From assembly GCF_026810445.1 (NCBI RefSeq), contig NZ_CP113949.1:5445501-5509500 (forward strand): DNA of 64,000 bases, given 5' to 3'. Positions within the stretch are counted from its first letter, which is position 1, and the number at the start of each line of letters is the position of its first letter. The position numbers and the translations under genes are program-made. Positions 17,767 to 28,669 of the stretch are shown here, in pieces. The stretch comes from Pseudomonas sp. BSw22131 (GTDB lineage: Bacteria; Pseudomonadota; Gammaproteobacteria; Pseudomonadales; Pseudomonadaceae). The notes beneath the pieces are model-generated. The model did not search any database. It was given only the letters and a program-made list of their open reading frames with translations, and was not told the origin of the DNA.

Positions 17767-19359
17767 ATGCCGGTTCCCGATATCTTCCGTGAAGGCCTTG
17801 CCAGGGGCTGGAAGACCTACGACGGCTCAAGGCTCGATGACGACCTGACGCTGGAGGCAGACGTGGTCGTCATCGGCAGTGGCGCGGGCGGCGGCACCAC
17901 AGCGCAAATCCTCAGCGCAGCCGGGCTCAAGGTGCTGATCGTCGAGGAGGGGCCACTGAAAACCAGCACCGACTTCACGATGCTGGAGGATCAGGCCTAC
18001 TCCACCCTCTATCAGGAAGGCATCGGCCGCATGAGCAAGGACGGCGCGATTACTGTATTGCAGGGCCGGGCGGTGGGCGGGACGACCTTGATCAATTGGA
18101 CGTCGAGCTTTCGCACACCCGCGCAAACCCTGATGCACTGGGCCGATGCGCACGGTGTCAAAGGGCATAGCCCCGCGGAGATGGCACCCTGGTTCGAAAA
18201 AATGGAGAAGCGCCTGGGCGTCGCCCCCTGGATCATGCCGCCGAACGCCAACAATGACGTCATTCGCAAGGGCTGCGAAGCACTGGGATACAGCTGGAAA
18301 GTGATCCCGCGCAACGTGCGCGGTTGCTGGAACCTGGGGTACTGCGGCATGGGCTGTCCGACCAACGCGAAGCAGTCGATGCTGGTCACGACAATCCCCG
18401 CGACGCTGGAAAACGGCGGCGAGCTGCTGTATCTGGCCCGCGCCGACACGCTGATCATTGAGAATGGCAAAGTCTCAGGGGTGGAATGCCTGGGCATGGA
18501 CGACCGGTGCGTAGCGCCAAACGGAAGAAAGATCACGGTCAAGGCCCGCCACACAGTGCTGGCCGGGGGTGGCATCAACAGCCCCGCCCTGCTGATGCGC
18601 TCGCAGGCGCCTGACCCCAATCAAAGACTGGGCAAACGCACATTTCTGCACCTGACGAGCTTTTCGACCGGGCAGTTCGATGAGGTGATCAATCCGTTCT
18701 ACGGGGCGCCGCAATCGGTTTATTCCGATCATTTCCAGTGGATCGACGGCACCGACGGCCCAATGGCTTACAAGCTGGAAGTCCCGCCCCTGCAACCCTC
18801 GCTCGCCAGTACGTTGTTGGGCGGTTTGGGTCAGGAGAATGCCGACCGCATGGCCCAACTTCCCCATACACACATGATGCTGGCCCTGTTACGCGACGGT
18901 TTTCACCCGGAGAGCGTCGGCGGCAGCGTGCAATTGCGCAACGACCGGACGCCGGTGCTGGATTACGAGGTGTCTTCCTACGCGTGGGATGGCATCCATC
19001 GGGCATTTCACAGCATGGCTGAAATACAGTTTGCCGGCGGAGCCAAACGCGTAATGCCCGTGCACGCCGACGCCCGGCCCTCGAAGACACTGGCTGAGTC
19101 ACGCGCGATGATTGACCGGTTGAGCATGCAGATTTTCCGCACCCGCCTGGGCAGCGCTCACGTGATGGGCGGCTGCGCGATGGGGGAGGATCCGGCACTA
19201 GCCGTCGCGGACAGTCTGGGGCGGCATCACCAGTTGGAAAATCTGTCGATCCATGACGGCTCGTTATTCCCGACCAGCATTGGCGCCAATCCACAGTTGT
19301 CGGTGTACGGTCTGAGCGCTCAATTGACGGCGGCGCTGGCGGCCCGACTCAAGGTTTGA
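17767..19359 (+). CDS. GMC family FAD-dependent oxidoreductase (alcohol dehydrogenase/oxidase)
   Basis: A 530-residue glucose-methanol-choline family flavoprotein. The dinucleotide-binding motif VVVIGSGAGGGTTA (GSGAGGG 37-43) and the FAD clamp GRAVGGTTLINW are clear. The C-terminal block GGCAMGEDP, then LSIHDGSLFPTSIGANPQLS, is typical of the group. There is a cysteine-rich insertion (GCWNLGYCGMGCPTNAKQS), also usual for the long-chain alcohol oxidase/gluconate dehydrogenase branch. It has no signal peptide, which fits export with the preceding Tat protein. With the upstream aldehyde dehydrogenase it suggests alcohol to aldehyde to acid conversion. Confidence 0.85.
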   Translation: MPVPDIFREGLARGWKTYDGSRLDDDLTLEADVVVIGSGAGGGTTAQILSAAGLKVLIVEEGPLKTSTDFTMLEDQAYSTLYQEGIGRMSKDGAITVLQGRAVGGTTLINWTSSFRTPAQTLMHWADAHGVKGHSPAEMAPWFEKMEKRLGVAPWIMPPNANNDVIRKGCEALGYSWKVIPRNVRGCWNLGYCGMGCPTNAKQSMLVTTIPATLENGGELLYLARADTLIIENGKVSGVECLGMDDRCVAPNGRKITVKARHTVLAGGGINSPALLMRSQAPDPNQRLGKRTFLHLTSFSTGQFDEVINPFYGAPQSVYSDHFQWIDGTDGPMAYKLEVPPLQPSLASTLLGGLGQENADRMAQLPHTHMMLALLRDGFHPESVGGSVQLRNDRTPVLDYEVSSYAWDGIHRAFHSMAEIQFAGGAKRVMPVHADARPSKTLAESRAMIDRLSMQIFRTRLGSAHVMGGCAMGEDPALAVADSLGRHHQLENLSIHDGSLFPTSIGANPQLSVYGLSAQLTAALAARLKV

Positions 19360-19962
<603 letters not shown>

Positions 19963-20024
19963 GGGCATTGCGTCGAAGCCTGGGTGCATCTGGAACGCTA
20001 ATACGGCACAATTCGTCGCATTAG

Positions 20025-20315
<291 letters not shown>

Positions 20316-20393
20316 TCAAGGCTCCCCATCGGCATCCGCGCTTTCGCCGAAGACACTGGCAGTACTGCCTTTATCGACTTAAGCGAGAGACGC

Positions 20394-22151
20394 ATGACCT
20401 TGAATCTCCAGCAGACTCCTTTTTTGGTGGGTGCATGGCTGTTGACGTTTGCCCTGTCGTCAGCCCAAGCCACCCCTGACCATCCCGACACAGCCTCCAT
20501 CGCCACCGCACACCCGCAAGCGACCGCCGCTGGTCGAGAAGTCATGATTGCGGGTGGCAACGCGTTCGACGCCGCCATCGCCATCAGCGCGGTACTGGGC
20601 GTTGTCGAACCCTACGCCTCGGGGCTCGGTGGCGGCGGCTTCTTTCTGCTGCGCCAGGCCGGTGAGCCCACCCAGTACCAATTTCTGGACGCACGCGAAA
20701 AAGCCCCGCTCAAAGCCACGTCAGCGTTGTACCTGCGCCACGGCATCGTGCAGCCTGACTTGTCGTTAAACGGCCCGCTGGCTGCCGCAATACCCGGCAT
20801 ACCCGCAGCCTTGGTCGAGCTGGCCGAACACTACGGCAGACTGCCACTCACCGTATCCCTCGCCCCGGCGATCCGTATCGCTCACCAGGGCTTCGCCGTC
20901 GACGAGATTTACCGGGAGCGCGCAAGTTGGCGGCTGTTTGCCTTGCGCAACAACAAAGAAAGCGCGCGGCTGTTCTTGCGCAACAACAACGTACCGGCGC
21001 TGGGCGACATCATTCAACAGCCCGAACTCGCGGCAACGCTGGATCGCCTGGCAGACAGGGGGCGCGCAGGCTTCTATAACGGCTTGACGGCGCAGGCGAT
21101 GGTCGAGGGAGTTCGTGACGGGGGCGGCGTCTGGAGCTTTCATGATTTCGAGCAGTACGAGGTGGTCACCCGCCAGCCTTTGCGCTTTTTGATGGCTGAT
21201 AAGCGCGAGCTGATTACCGCTCCGCCGCCGTCCGCAGGTGGCGTCACGCTGGCTCAGAGCCTGTTCATGCTGCAACAGTTGCCATGGCGAGAATCGGGAA
21301 AGGTAGACCGCGCGCATTACGTCATTGAAGTGCTGCGCCGCGCCTATCGTGATCGGGGCCTGTTTGGTGATCCTGACTTTGTCCCCAACCCGATCGCTCA
21401 GGTAATGGCGCCCAACTATCTGATGCAGCATGTCACCCGTATAGATCCGCGTATGGCGACGCCTAATGAAGCCCTGCCACCTGCACCGAGGTGGCGCGAA
21501 GGCGATAACACGACGCACTTTGCCGTGCTCGACAGCGAAGGCAATGCGGTTGCGGCAACGCTGTCGGTCAATCTTCCATTCGGTTCGGCCTTCACCGTGC
21601 CGGGCACGGGTGTGCTGCTCAATGACCAGATGGACGACTTCGCGATTGACCCGGGCCGTGGCACCCAAAACAGCAAAAGGCCTGAGCTTGTGAGCAGCCC
21701 GCCCAATTCACTTCTGCCGGGTAAGCGTCCGCTGTCGAGCATGAGCCCCAGCTTCATCGAAAGCCCCCAAGCCTTCGCCGCCTTTGGCACAACGGGCGGT
21801 AGCCGTGTTCCCAGCGCGGTGCTGCTGTCGATGCTGCAGTATCTGGATGAGCAACCGGTGGTCAATTGGACAGCGACCGCCCGCTACCACCATCAGTACC
21901 TGCCCAATGTGGTGGACTACGAGCCGGGGGCGTTTACGAGCGATGAGTTGGCCGATCTGCAGGCGCGCGGTTATCGGCTGAATGAAATGAAGCAACCCTA
22001 CGGGGATCAGCAAGTGTTGTTCTGGAACAAAAACAATGCCAGCACCCAAGCCGCAAGTGATCCCAGAGGGATAGGGGTTTCAATGGTGTTTCGACCCGAT
22101 ACCCCGCTGCGCCAGGTGAAGACGTGCGCGGATCATTCCTGCCTGCCGTAG
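20394..22151 (+). CDS. ggt: Gamma-glutamyltransferase (exported)
   Basis: GGT cleaves gamma-glutamyl bonds of glutathione in the periplasm. The 585-residue precursor has a signal peptide (about 1-26, ending LSSAQA), a large-subunit region with [11 protein letters not shown], and the autoprocessing site at [11 protein letters not shown]. Thr373 of TTH becomes the N-terminal nucleophile of the small subunit. The later serine-rich pocket is only partly conserved; the usual PLSSMSPS is seen as [11 protein letters not shown]. Its 3' end overlaps the convergent small gene by 19 bp. Confidence 0.92.
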   Translation: MTLNLQQTPFLVGAWLLTFALSSAQATPDHPDTASIATAHPQATAAGREVMIAGGNAFDAAIAISAVLGVVEPYASGLGGGGFFLLRQAGEPTQYQFLDAREKAPLKATSALYLRHGIVQPDLSLNGPLAAAIPGIPAALVELAEHYGRLPLTVSLAPAIRIAHQGFAVDEIYRERASWRLFALRNNKESARLFLRNNNVPALGDIIQQPELAATLDRLADRGRAGFYNGLTAQAMVEGVRDGGGVWSFHDFEQYEVVTRQPLRFLMADKRELITAPPPSAGGVTLAQSLFMLQQLPWRESGKVDRAHYVIEVLRRAYRDRGLFGDPDFVPNPIAQVMAPNYLMQHVTRIDPRMATPNEALPPAPRWREGDNTTHFAVLDSEGNAVAATLSVNLPFGSAFTVPGTGVLLNDQMDDFAIDPGRGTQNSKRPELVSSPPNSLLPGKRPLSSMSPSFIESPQAFAAFGTTGGSRVPSAVLLSMLQYLDEQPVVNWTATARYHHQYLPNVVDYEPGAFTSDELADLQARGYRLNEMKQPYGDQQVLFWNKNNASTQAASDPRGIGVSMVFRPDTPLRQVKTCADHSCLP

Positions 22152-22483
22152 CCCTCGCCGGTGCAGCCAAGACAGCGGACGAAAGCAGACCTTGCAGGAT
22201 CGACCACCAGCGCCTGCCCGGTTCGACCAATGCCACCGCCCGCAGCGGTGAATGGAAGCGCGATCACAAATAAACCGGCGCCGACCACTGTCGCAACCAC
22301 CAGCAACGGCCGCGCTATCACCAGGTCTGCAATCATCGCAAAAGCGGGCGGGTTCTGGATTTGATACACCGGATCACCACTACCGGTGGCTTCGGTCTGG
22401 GTCTGGTACTGGGCAAACGCCGGGGTCACTTGCAACCCGAAGCACAACGCCAGACTGGCAGCGAGAGTACGAAACGGGCTCAT
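22133..22483 (-). CDS. Small exported protein with one membrane segment, unknown function
   Basis: A 116-residue protein from an ATG at 22483 with AAGGAT 6-8 bp upstream. Residues 1-24 form a signal peptide ([20 protein letters not shown], cleavage after AFA). A Gln/Thr-rich stretch, a second hydrophobic segment (about 53-72, [20 protein letters not shown]) and a C-terminal FVRCLGCTG cysteine pair follow. Such proteins occur next to mutM in pseudomonads. I do not know a function. The longer in-frame extension upstream looks spurious. Confidence 0.7.
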   Translation of the reverse strand: MSPFRTLAASLALCFGLQVTPAFAQYQTQTEATGSGDPVYQIQNPPAFAMIADLVIARPLLVVATVVGAGLFVIALPFTAAGGGIGRTGQALVVDPARSAFVRCLGCTGEGYGRQE

Positions 22484-22596
22484 GGCGTGATCCTTCAGGC
22501 TCGGCGGTGGGTGATGTTGCTCACTATAAACGGGGGCAGGGGTTGCGCAAGGGCAGAACGCCGCAAGACTCCAACAGGTTTTTGCGGCGATCAACA

Positions 22597-23409
22597 TTAC
22601 TTCTGGCATTTTGGACAAAAAACACTCGCCCGCTGACCCAGCTTGACCTCGCGCAGCTCCGTGCCACACACCTTGCACGGCTGAGCGCCGCGCCCATAGG
22701 CAAATAATTCCTGCTGGAAATAACCCGGCTGGCCGTCGCCCCCAATGAAGTCGCGCAATGTCGTACCGCCACGCTCAATGGCGGCCGCCAGGATGCGTTT
22801 TATCTCAATGGCTAGCCTGACGTAGCGAGCTTTGGAAATGCTCTTGGCCTCCCGTCTTGGATCAATTCCTGCCGCGAACAAGGCCTCGGTCGCATAAATA
22901 TTGCCGACGCCGACCACCACCGCGTTGTCCATGATGAACGGCTTGACCGCCATTGATCGCGCACGTGAAAGCTCGTACAAGCGCAATCCGTCGAACAGGT
23001 CCGTCAGCGGTTCAGGGCCAAGGCGAATCAGCAGCTCGTGGTTATGAGGGTCCAGGCTCCACAACATCGAACCAAATCGTCGCGGGTCGGTGTAACGCAG
23101 CGCCAGGCCGGACTCCAGTTCGATGTCCACATGCTCATGCTTGAGCGCCGGTAGCCCGGCCTCCACCAGCCGCAAATTGCCCGACATACCCAAATGGCTG
23201 ATCAACGTGCCGACCTCTGCCTGGATCAGCAAATATTTGGCGCGCCGCTCGACCACCACGATTTTCTGCCCGGACAGGCGCACATCCAGGTCTTCGGGAA
23301 TAGGCCAGCGCAGACGCCGATCACGCACGATGACCCGGCTCACGCGCTGGCCTTCCAGATGGGGCGCAATGCCGCGCCGGGTAGTTTCGACTTCAGGTAA
23401 TTCAGGCAT
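22597..23409 (-). CDS. mutM: Formamidopyrimidine-DNA glycosylase / AP lyase
   Basis: MutM (Fpg) removes 8-oxoguanine and ring-opened purines from DNA and nicks the resulting AP site. The 270-residue protein begins [10 protein letters not shown], where Pro2 is the catalytic nucleophile and Glu3 the acid. It ends with the four-cysteine zinc finger ([20 protein letters not shown] then CPKC). Length and both termini are complete. It is adjacent to an HDOD gene on the same strand. Confidence 0.97.
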   Translation of the reverse strand: MPELPEVETTRRGIAPHLEGQRVSRVIVRDRRLRWPIPEDLDVRLSGQKIVVVERRAKYLLIQAEVGTLISHLGMSGNLRLVEAGLPALKHEHVDIELESGLALRYTDPRRFGSMLWSLDPHNHELLIRLGPEPLTDLFDGLRLYELSRARSMAVKPFIMDNAVVVGVGNIYATEALFAAGIDPRREAKSISKARYVRLAIEIKRILAAAIERGGTTLRDFIGGDGQPGYFQQELFAYGRGAQPCKVCGTELREVKLGQRASVFCPKCQK

Positions 23410-23445
23410 GGTCGGCTCGGTGGGGACGCGAACGGGAAGGCAGGA

Positions 23446-24312
23446 TCAATGCGCGCTCAGCTCGCGAATGCTTTCTTTGAGATTTTCGAAGTCGTAATCG
23501 GACAAGCCGGCATAGTCCAGCACCAGATGACCGATGCTGTCCCACTCGTGATCGACCGCCTGATTGCCCAGCACCTGATGGGACGCACAAATGTGTTCAG
23601 CCATCTTCAGGATGCCCAGCAGATTTTTAAGCGGCGCGTTACGACCTGATTGATCCTGGAAAATCGCCAGCGCGTTGTGGTGGTTGGCAATCGCGTTAGT
23701 CACATATTCCGGCAAACGCCAGGACTTGGCAGTGAAATAGCCGACAACGGCGTGGTTGGTATTGAGCAAACGGTTTTCGGTGTCCACGACGCGGCTTTCC
23801 GGGCCTGCATTGGCGTACGCTTCTTCGAGTACATCCATGTAATCCGGGAAGCGCTTGAGCATCAGGGGAATGCCGCAGTCGTGAAATAAGCCCAATGCGT
23901 AGGATTCGTCCACCGTTTGCGAGCCGATACGTTTGGCCAGCGTCAGACTGGTCATCGCTACGTCTTGAGCGCTGTCCCAGAAACGGTTCAGGACAACGAT
24001 GGTTTCATCGCTCATCTCGCCCTTGATCGACTGGGCGTTGATCAGGTTGATGACGGACCGGCTGCCCAACAGGTTAACCGCCCGCTGGATAGAGGCGATC
24101 TTGTTGGTGAGGCCGTAATGGGACGAGTTAACGATTTTAAGCAGAGCGCCGGAAAGTCCGGGATCTTGAGAAATCAAGCGCGCAATGACCCCCAGGTCAG
24201 GGTCAGGCATGTACTGCTCCATCTGCAGATCCACCATGATCTGCGGCTGAGGCGGAACACTGATCTCTTGCAGCACCTGCTGGATCTGCTCGGACGTTAA
24301 CTCTTGGGACAT
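23446..24312 (-). CDS. HDOD domain protein (signalling)
   Basis: A 288-residue protein made almost wholly of one HDOD domain, a degenerate HD-type phosphohydrolase fold used in bacterial signalling. Typical segments are ISQDPGLSGALLKIVNSSHYG, SIQRAVNLLGSRSVINLI and ALGLFHDCGIPLMLKRFPDY. An HD-like HDCG and a later NHHNA remain, but the full HD metal set is not evident, so catalysis is doubtful. It lies 36 bp upstream of mutM and may be co-transcribed. The cellular role is unknown. Confidence 0.85.
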   Translation of the reverse strand: MSQELTSEQIQQVLQEISVPPQPQIMVDLQMEQYMPDPDLGVIARLISQDPGLSGALLKIVNSSHYGLTNKIASIQRAVNLLGSRSVINLINAQSIKGEMSDETIVVLNRFWDSAQDVAMTSLTLAKRIGSQTVDESYALGLFHDCGIPLMLKRFPDYMDVLEEAYANAGPESRVVDTENRLLNTNHAVVGYFTAKSWRLPEYVTNAIANHHNALAIFQDQSGRNAPLKNLLGILKMAEHICASHQVLGNQAVDHEWDSIGHLVLDYAGLSDYDFENLKESIRELSAH

Positions 24313-24504
24313 AAGTGCACACTCAAGGACAAGAGACGATTCTAACCTCTACGGGCACATCTTCGACAACCGCTCAAGGACAACGTTGAGACTTCTTGCA
24401 GGCCTTGTTCAGGTCAACCGACCACTAGCCGTTTAATTCCGATGATCGCGCTCGTGAGCCGGAATCCCGCGCTATAATCCCGCTCTTTTTTCAGGAGCGA
24501 CGTC

Positions 24505-25701
24505 ATGTCCCTGCCTAGCTTGCGCCTCAAAGCCAACGCCGATCGTCGCCTGCGCGCCGGTCACCTGTGGATATACAGCAACGAAATCGACGTTGCCGCC
24601 ACCCCGCTCAACGGCTTTGCTCCAGGCGCGCAGGCCATACTGGAAGCCGCAGGCGGCAAGCCTTTGGGCATCGTCGCCATGAGTCCCAACAACCTGATCT
24701 GTGCGCGCTTATTGTCACGCGACGTCAAGCTGCCGCTGGACAAGTCGTTGCTGGTGCATCGCCTGAACGTCGCCCTTTCCTTGCGTGATCGCCTGTTCGA
24801 CAAGCCTTTCTACCGCTTGGTCTTCGGCGATTCGGACCTGTTGCCGGGGTTGGTGGTTGACCGTTTTGGCGACATTCTGGTCGTGCAACTGGCCTCCGCT
24901 ACCATGGAAGCGCACAAGGATGACGTGCTGGCGGCATTGATTCAGGTGATCAAGCCGAGCGGCATTTTGCTGAAAAATGATTCGGCGGCACGTGATGCTG
25001 AAGGCCTCAACCGCTACGTCGAAACCGCGTTCGGCCTGGTACCGGAGTGGGTCGCGCTTGAGGAAAACGGCGTGAAATTCGAAGCGCCGGTCATGGAAGG
25101 TCAGAAGACTGGCTGGTTCTACGATCACCGCATGAACCGCGCACGCCTGGCACCGTACGTCAAAGGCAAACGCGTGCTGGATCTGTTCAGCTACATCGGC
25201 GGCTGGGGCGTGCAGGCTGCGGCATTTGGCGCCGCAGACGTGACCTGTGTCGATGCGTCGTCTTTTGCACTGGACGGCGTTGAGCGCAACGCAGCACTGA
25301 ACGGCTTCACAGACAAGGTCGCGTGCATTGAAGGTGACGTGTTCGAAGCGCTGAAGGAGCTGAAAGCCGGCGAAGAGCGTTTCGACGTGATCGTGGCCGA
25401 CCCGCCTGCCTTCATCAAGCGTAAGAAGGACATGAAGAACGGTGAAGGCGCCTACCGCCGCCTGAACGAGCAAGCCATGCGCCTGCTCAGCAAAGACGGC
25501 ATCCTGGTCAGCGCATCGTGCTCCATGCACTTGCCCGAGGACGATCTGCAAAACATCCTTCTCACCAGCGCACGCCACCTGGACCGCAACATTCAGCTGC
25601 TCGAACGCGGCGGCCAGGGCCCCGATCATCCGGTGCATCCAGCGATTGCCGAAACGCGCTACATCAAGAGCATTACGTGCCGGTTGTTGCCGAATAGTTA
25701 A
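24505..25701 (+). CDS. rlmI: 23S rRNA (cytosine1962-C5)-methyltransferase
   Basis: A 398-residue RlmI-type SAM methyltransferase. It has an N-terminal PUA domain (about 1-80, RRLRAGHLWIYSNEID), a linker, and a Rossmann domain with LDLFSYIGGWG (225-235), VADPPAF (298-303) and the catalytic Cys339 in VSASCSM. It methylates C1962 of 23S rRNA by analogy with E. coli. A CAGGAG ribosome site lies 8 bp upstream of the ATG, and a TATAAT hexamer is at 24473-24478. Confidence 0.93.
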   Translation: MSLPSLRLKANADRRLRAGHLWIYSNEIDVAATPLNGFAPGAQAILEAAGGKPLGIVAMSPNNLICARLLSRDVKLPLDKSLLVHRLNVALSLRDRLFDKPFYRLVFGDSDLLPGLVVDRFGDILVVQLASATMEAHKDDVLAALIQVIKPSGILLKNDSAARDAEGLNRYVETAFGLVPEWVALEENGVKFEAPVMEGQKTGWFYDHRMNRARLAPYVKGKRVLDLFSYIGGWGVQAAAFGAADVTCVDASSFALDGVERNAALNGFTDKVACIEGDVFEALKELKAGEERFDVIVADPPAFIKRKKDMKNGEGAYRRLNEQAMRLLSKDGILVSASCSMHLPEDDLQNILLTSARHLDRNIQLLERGGQGPDHPVHPAIAETRYIKSITCRLLPNS

Positions 25702-25726
25702 GACCCCGGCGCTCGAACGAACGCCA

Positions 25727-25850
25727 TCGCGGGAAAACGCGCGCCTAAAATTGATCGCCATTAACACTACGGTCAACTACCAACGCGTAACCCGCTGATC
25801 GTATTCCGATGGTGCAACGCGCTCTTTTGTAGGAGCGCGCTTGCCCGCGA
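25727..25850. repeat. REP pair downstream of rlmI
   Basis: A degenerate inverted REP (25727-25747, TCGCGGGAAAACGCGCGCCTA) faces a canonical direct REP (25829-25850, GTAGGAGCG...CCCGCGA). The two in opposite orientation form a REPIN-like doublet immediately downstream of the RAYT gene and between two convergent coding regions. Confidence 0.8.
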
Positions 25851-25873
25851 AATGTTTATAGCCGCACCGCGTC

Positions 25874-26314
25874 TCACAGTGGGTAGTCTCCAATTCTCTT
25901 AACTAATCCGGCTCTCAACGGATTGGCTACGATATAACGCGCAATACTTTGAAGATCTTCTTCACGCCTCACCGCTCTGTCGTGATAGCCCTTTTGCCAA
26001 ACCTTCGCCGGCGCTTGCATAGCTCTCATGATTGAAAGGGCACTCCCTGCCTTAACTTTGCGCATCAAAGTTCCAAGGCTCTCTGCCTTCAACTCAACGA
26101 GCCAATGGAAATGATCTGGCATGACAACCCAAGCCAGGGTGTTGGCCCTCCCTTCCTGTTGAGCAATCTGAAATTGTTTGACCACAAAACGGCCAACTTG
26201 GCAGTCGGCAAAAAGCGGTCGTCGCCCTTGGACTACAGATGTCAGCAAATAAATCTGGCCCGCCCCGGAGTAACGCCCTTTACGTAAAGCTTCGCCTCGC
26301 TGAGTTGCTGGCAT
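25874..26314 (-). CDS. REP-associated tyrosine transposase (RAYT), C-terminus truncated by a nonsense codon
   Basis: A 146-residue single-domain Y1 HUH transposase of the type that mobilises REP sequences. It shows MPDHFHW (His68, His70), VWQKGYHDR and RYIVANPLRAGLV, with the likely catalytic Tyr127. The ATG at 26314 has GGGAGG 8 bp upstream. The protein ends GDYPL then TGA. The next codons read Asp-Ala-Val-Arg-Leu-stop, which resembles the usual family ending (DYPxWDAVWL) with Trp turned to stop and a second Trp turned to Arg. Identical REPs in opposite orientation flank it (25829-25850 and 26411-26432). Loss of six residues may or may not abolish activity. Confidence 0.88.
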   Translation of the reverse strand: MPATQRGEALRKGRYSGAGQIYLLTSVVQGRRPLFADCQVGRFVVKQFQIAQQEGRANTLAWVVMPDHFHWLVELKAESLGTLMRKVKAGSALSIMRAMQAPAKVWQKGYHDRAVRREEDLQSIARYIVANPLRAGLVKRIGDYPL

Positions 26315-26410
26315 TCCATTGGCCTCCCTGATCCGCTCAGGAAGCAGATTAGTGGACGCGCCACAGTCGATCGGCAAATAGAGGTTCCTGATGTGTCTGC
26401 ACTGACGCTT

Positions 26411-26432
26411 TCGCGGGCAAGCGCGCTCCTAC
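26411..26432 (-). repeat. REP element upstream of the RAYT gene
   Basis: On the minus strand this is base-for-base identical to the REP at 25829-25850 (GTAGGAGCG...CCCGCGA, 22 bp). Together the two frame the transposase gene as inverted ends. Confidence 0.9.
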
Positions 26433-26742
26433 AGATAGGGTGCGACGGCGCGAGACTGCGAGCTGCTTCACTAGCGCGGGCGGGCAGGACGCCCAAACAT
26501 TGACCTTCCGATCCCAGATAACCTCACACTACCGCTTGCACCATTCCCTCCCGCCCCCACAGGTGTAGAATCACCGCTATTCATCGCCATCATCCCCCGG
26601 CGGGTTTATGAGCTCAGGCCGAGCGCGCGGCGATCCTGCGACGCTGTCGGTTTCTTCGCTGCATCCGGTCACTGCCATTTGCAAGCGACGTCACTAGAAG
26701 CTCACTCCCTTCCTTGATTAGCCGATTTGCCGGAGTGCTCCA
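26433..26742. other. ilvD upstream region
   Basis: These 310 bases lie between the REP and the ilvD start and hold no credible gene. A TAGAAT hexamer at 26566-26571 could be a -10 box, which would give a leader of about 165 bases; no good -35 partner is seen. I found no branched-chain leader peptide with runs of Leu, Val or Ile codons. Confidence 0.45.
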
Positions 26743-28590
26743 ATGCCTGATTACCGTTCGAAAACGTCCACCCACGGCCGCAATATGGCCGGCGCGCGTG
26801 CTTTGTGGCGCGCCACGGGCATGAAGGACGAAGATTTCAAAAAACCGATCATCGCCATCGCCAACTCCTTTACCCAATTTGTACCGGGCCACGTTCACCT
26901 CAAGGACCTGGGCCAACTGGTTGCCCGCGAGATCGAACGCGCAGGCGGCGTGGCGAAAGAATTCAACACCATTGCCGTGGACGACGGCATCGCCATGGGC
27001 CATGACGGCATGCTGTATTCGCTGCCGAGCCGCGAGATCATTGCTGACTCGGTCGAGTACATGGTCAACGCCCACTGCGCCGATGCCATCGTGTGCATTT
27101 CCAACTGCGACAAAATCACCCCTGGCATGCTGATGGCCGCGTTGCGCCTGAACATCCCGGTGATCTTCGTTTCCGGCGGCCCGATGGAAGCCGGCAAAAC
27201 CAAACTGGCCAGCCACGGCCTCGACCTGGTTGACGCCATGGTCATCGCCGCAGACGAAAGCGCAAGTGACGAGAAAGTCGCCGAATACGAGCGCAGCGCC
27301 TGCCCGACGTGCGGCTCGTGCTCCGGGATGTTCACTGCCAACTCGATGAACTGCCTGGTTGAGGCCTTGGGCCTTGCGCTGCCAGGCAACGGTTCGACAC
27401 TGGCGACCCACAGCGACCGCGAGCAGCTGTTCCTGCAGGCGGGTCGCACCATCGTCGACCTGTGCAAAACCTACTATCGTGACAACGACGACTCAGTGCT
27501 GCCGCGCAACATCGCCAACTTCAAAGCGTTCGAAAACGCTATGACACTGGACATTGCCATGGGCGGATCGACCAACACCATCCTGCACTTGTTGGCCGCT
27601 GCTCAAGAAGCCGAGATCGACTTCGACCTGCGTGACATTGATCGCTTGTCGCGCAAAGTGCCGCAGCTGTGCAAAGTGGCGCCGAACATCCAGAAGTACC
27701 ACATGGAAGACGTGCACCGCGCTGGCGGCATCTTCAGCATCCTCGGCTCGCTGGCCCGTGGCGGTCTGCTGCACACCGACCTGCCGACCGTGCACAGTAA
27801 AACCCTGGCCGAAGGCATCGCCAAATGGGACATCACCCAGACCACCGACGAAGCCGTGCACCACTTCTTCAAGGCAGGGCCCGGGGGTATTCCGACCCAA
27901 ACCGCGTTCAGCCAGTCGACTCGCTGGGAAACACTGGACGACGACCGCGAGAACGGCTGCATCCGCAGTGTCGAGCACGCTTACTCGCAGGAAGGCGGTC
28001 TGGCCGTGTTGTACGGCAACATCGCGGTGGACGGTTGCGTGGTGAAAACCGCAGGCGTCGATGAGTCGATCCATGTGTTTGAAGGCAACGCGAAGATCTT
28101 CGAAAGCCAGGACAGCGCCGTGCGCGGCATTCTCGCCGACGAAGTGAAAGCCGGCGACATCGTGATCATCCGCTACGAAGGTCCGAAAGGCGGGCCGGGC
28201 ATGCAGGAAATGCTCTACCCGACCTCGTACCTGAAATCCAAAGGCCTGGGCAAAGACTGTGCACTGCTGACCGATGGCCGCTTCTCGGGCGGTACATCCG
28301 GGCTGTCCATCGGTCACGCCTCGCCTGAGGCGGCGGCGGGCGGTGCGATTGGTCTGGTTCGCGATGGCGACAAAGTGCTGATCGACATTCCGAACCGTGG
28401 CATCAACCTGATGATCAGCGATGAAGAAATGGCCGACCGCCGTGCCGAGCAGGACAAGAAAGGCTGGAAGCCGGTCGAGTTCCGTCCACGCAAAGTGACC
28501 ACGGCGTTGAAAGCCTACGCATTGCTCGCCACCAGCGCTGACAAGGGCGCCGTACGTGACAAGGCGATGCTGGACAAACTGGTGCCTTAA
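26743..28590 (+). CDS. ilvD: Dihydroxy-acid dehydratase
   Basis: IlvD dehydrates 2,3-dihydroxy-isovalerate and 2,3-dihydroxy-3-methylvalerate, the third common step of valine, leucine and isoleucine synthesis. The 615-residue protein is full length. Iron-sulfur ligand cysteines are seen in ISNCDK (Cys122) and [11 protein letters not shown] (Cys193); the C-terminal catalytic region contains [20 protein letters not shown]. The ATG at 26743 has GGAG 8 bp upstream. An intrinsic terminator follows 17 bp after the stop. Confidence 0.97.
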   Translation: MPDYRSKTSTHGRNMAGARALWRATGMKDEDFKKPIIAIANSFTQFVPGHVHLKDLGQLVAREIERAGGVAKEFNTIAVDDGIAMGHDGMLYSLPSREIIADSVEYMVNAHCADAIVCISNCDKITPGMLMAALRLNIPVIFVSGGPMEAGKTKLASHGLDLVDAMVIAADESASDEKVAEYERSACPTCGSCSGMFTANSMNCLVEALGLALPGNGSTLATHSDREQLFLQAGRTIVDLCKTYYRDNDDSVLPRNIANFKAFENAMTLDIAMGGSTNTILHLLAAAQEAEIDFDLRDIDRLSRKVPQLCKVAPNIQKYHMEDVHRAGGIFSILGSLARGGLLHTDLPTVHSKTLAEGIAKWDITQTTDEAVHHFFKAGPGGIPTQTAFSQSTRWETLDDDRENGCIRSVEHAYSQEGGLAVLYGNIAVDGCVVKTAGVDESIHVFEGNAKIFESQDSAVRGILADEVKAGDIVIIRYEGPKGGPGMQEMLYPTSYLKSKGLGKDCALLTDGRFSGGTSGLSIGHASPEAAAGGAIGLVRDGDKVLIDIPNRGINLMISDEEMADRRAEQDKKGWKPVEFRPRKVTTALKAYALLATSADKGAVRDKAMLDKLVP

Positions 28591-28607
28591 GCACCTTCAG
28601 CTCGATG

Positions 28608-28635
28608 AAAAACACCCCGCACGTCGGGGTGTTTT
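28608..28635 (+). terminator. Rho-independent terminator of ilvD (bidirectional)
   Basis: AAAAACACCCCG, a short loop and CGGGGTGTTTTT form a strong GC stem flanked by A and T runs. It sits between convergent ilvD and the DUF3429 gene and could stop transcription from both sides. Confidence 0.92.
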
Positions 28636-28669
28636 TCTGTCTGCAGACTTCGCGCAATCCTGCGATATG

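Noticed and set aside
26315..26496. N-terminal extension of the RAYT protein or a separate 84-codon minus-strand frame running through the REP
   Set aside because: The ATG at 26314 has GGGAGG at ideal spacing and the family start follows it; the longer frames read through a REP sequence.
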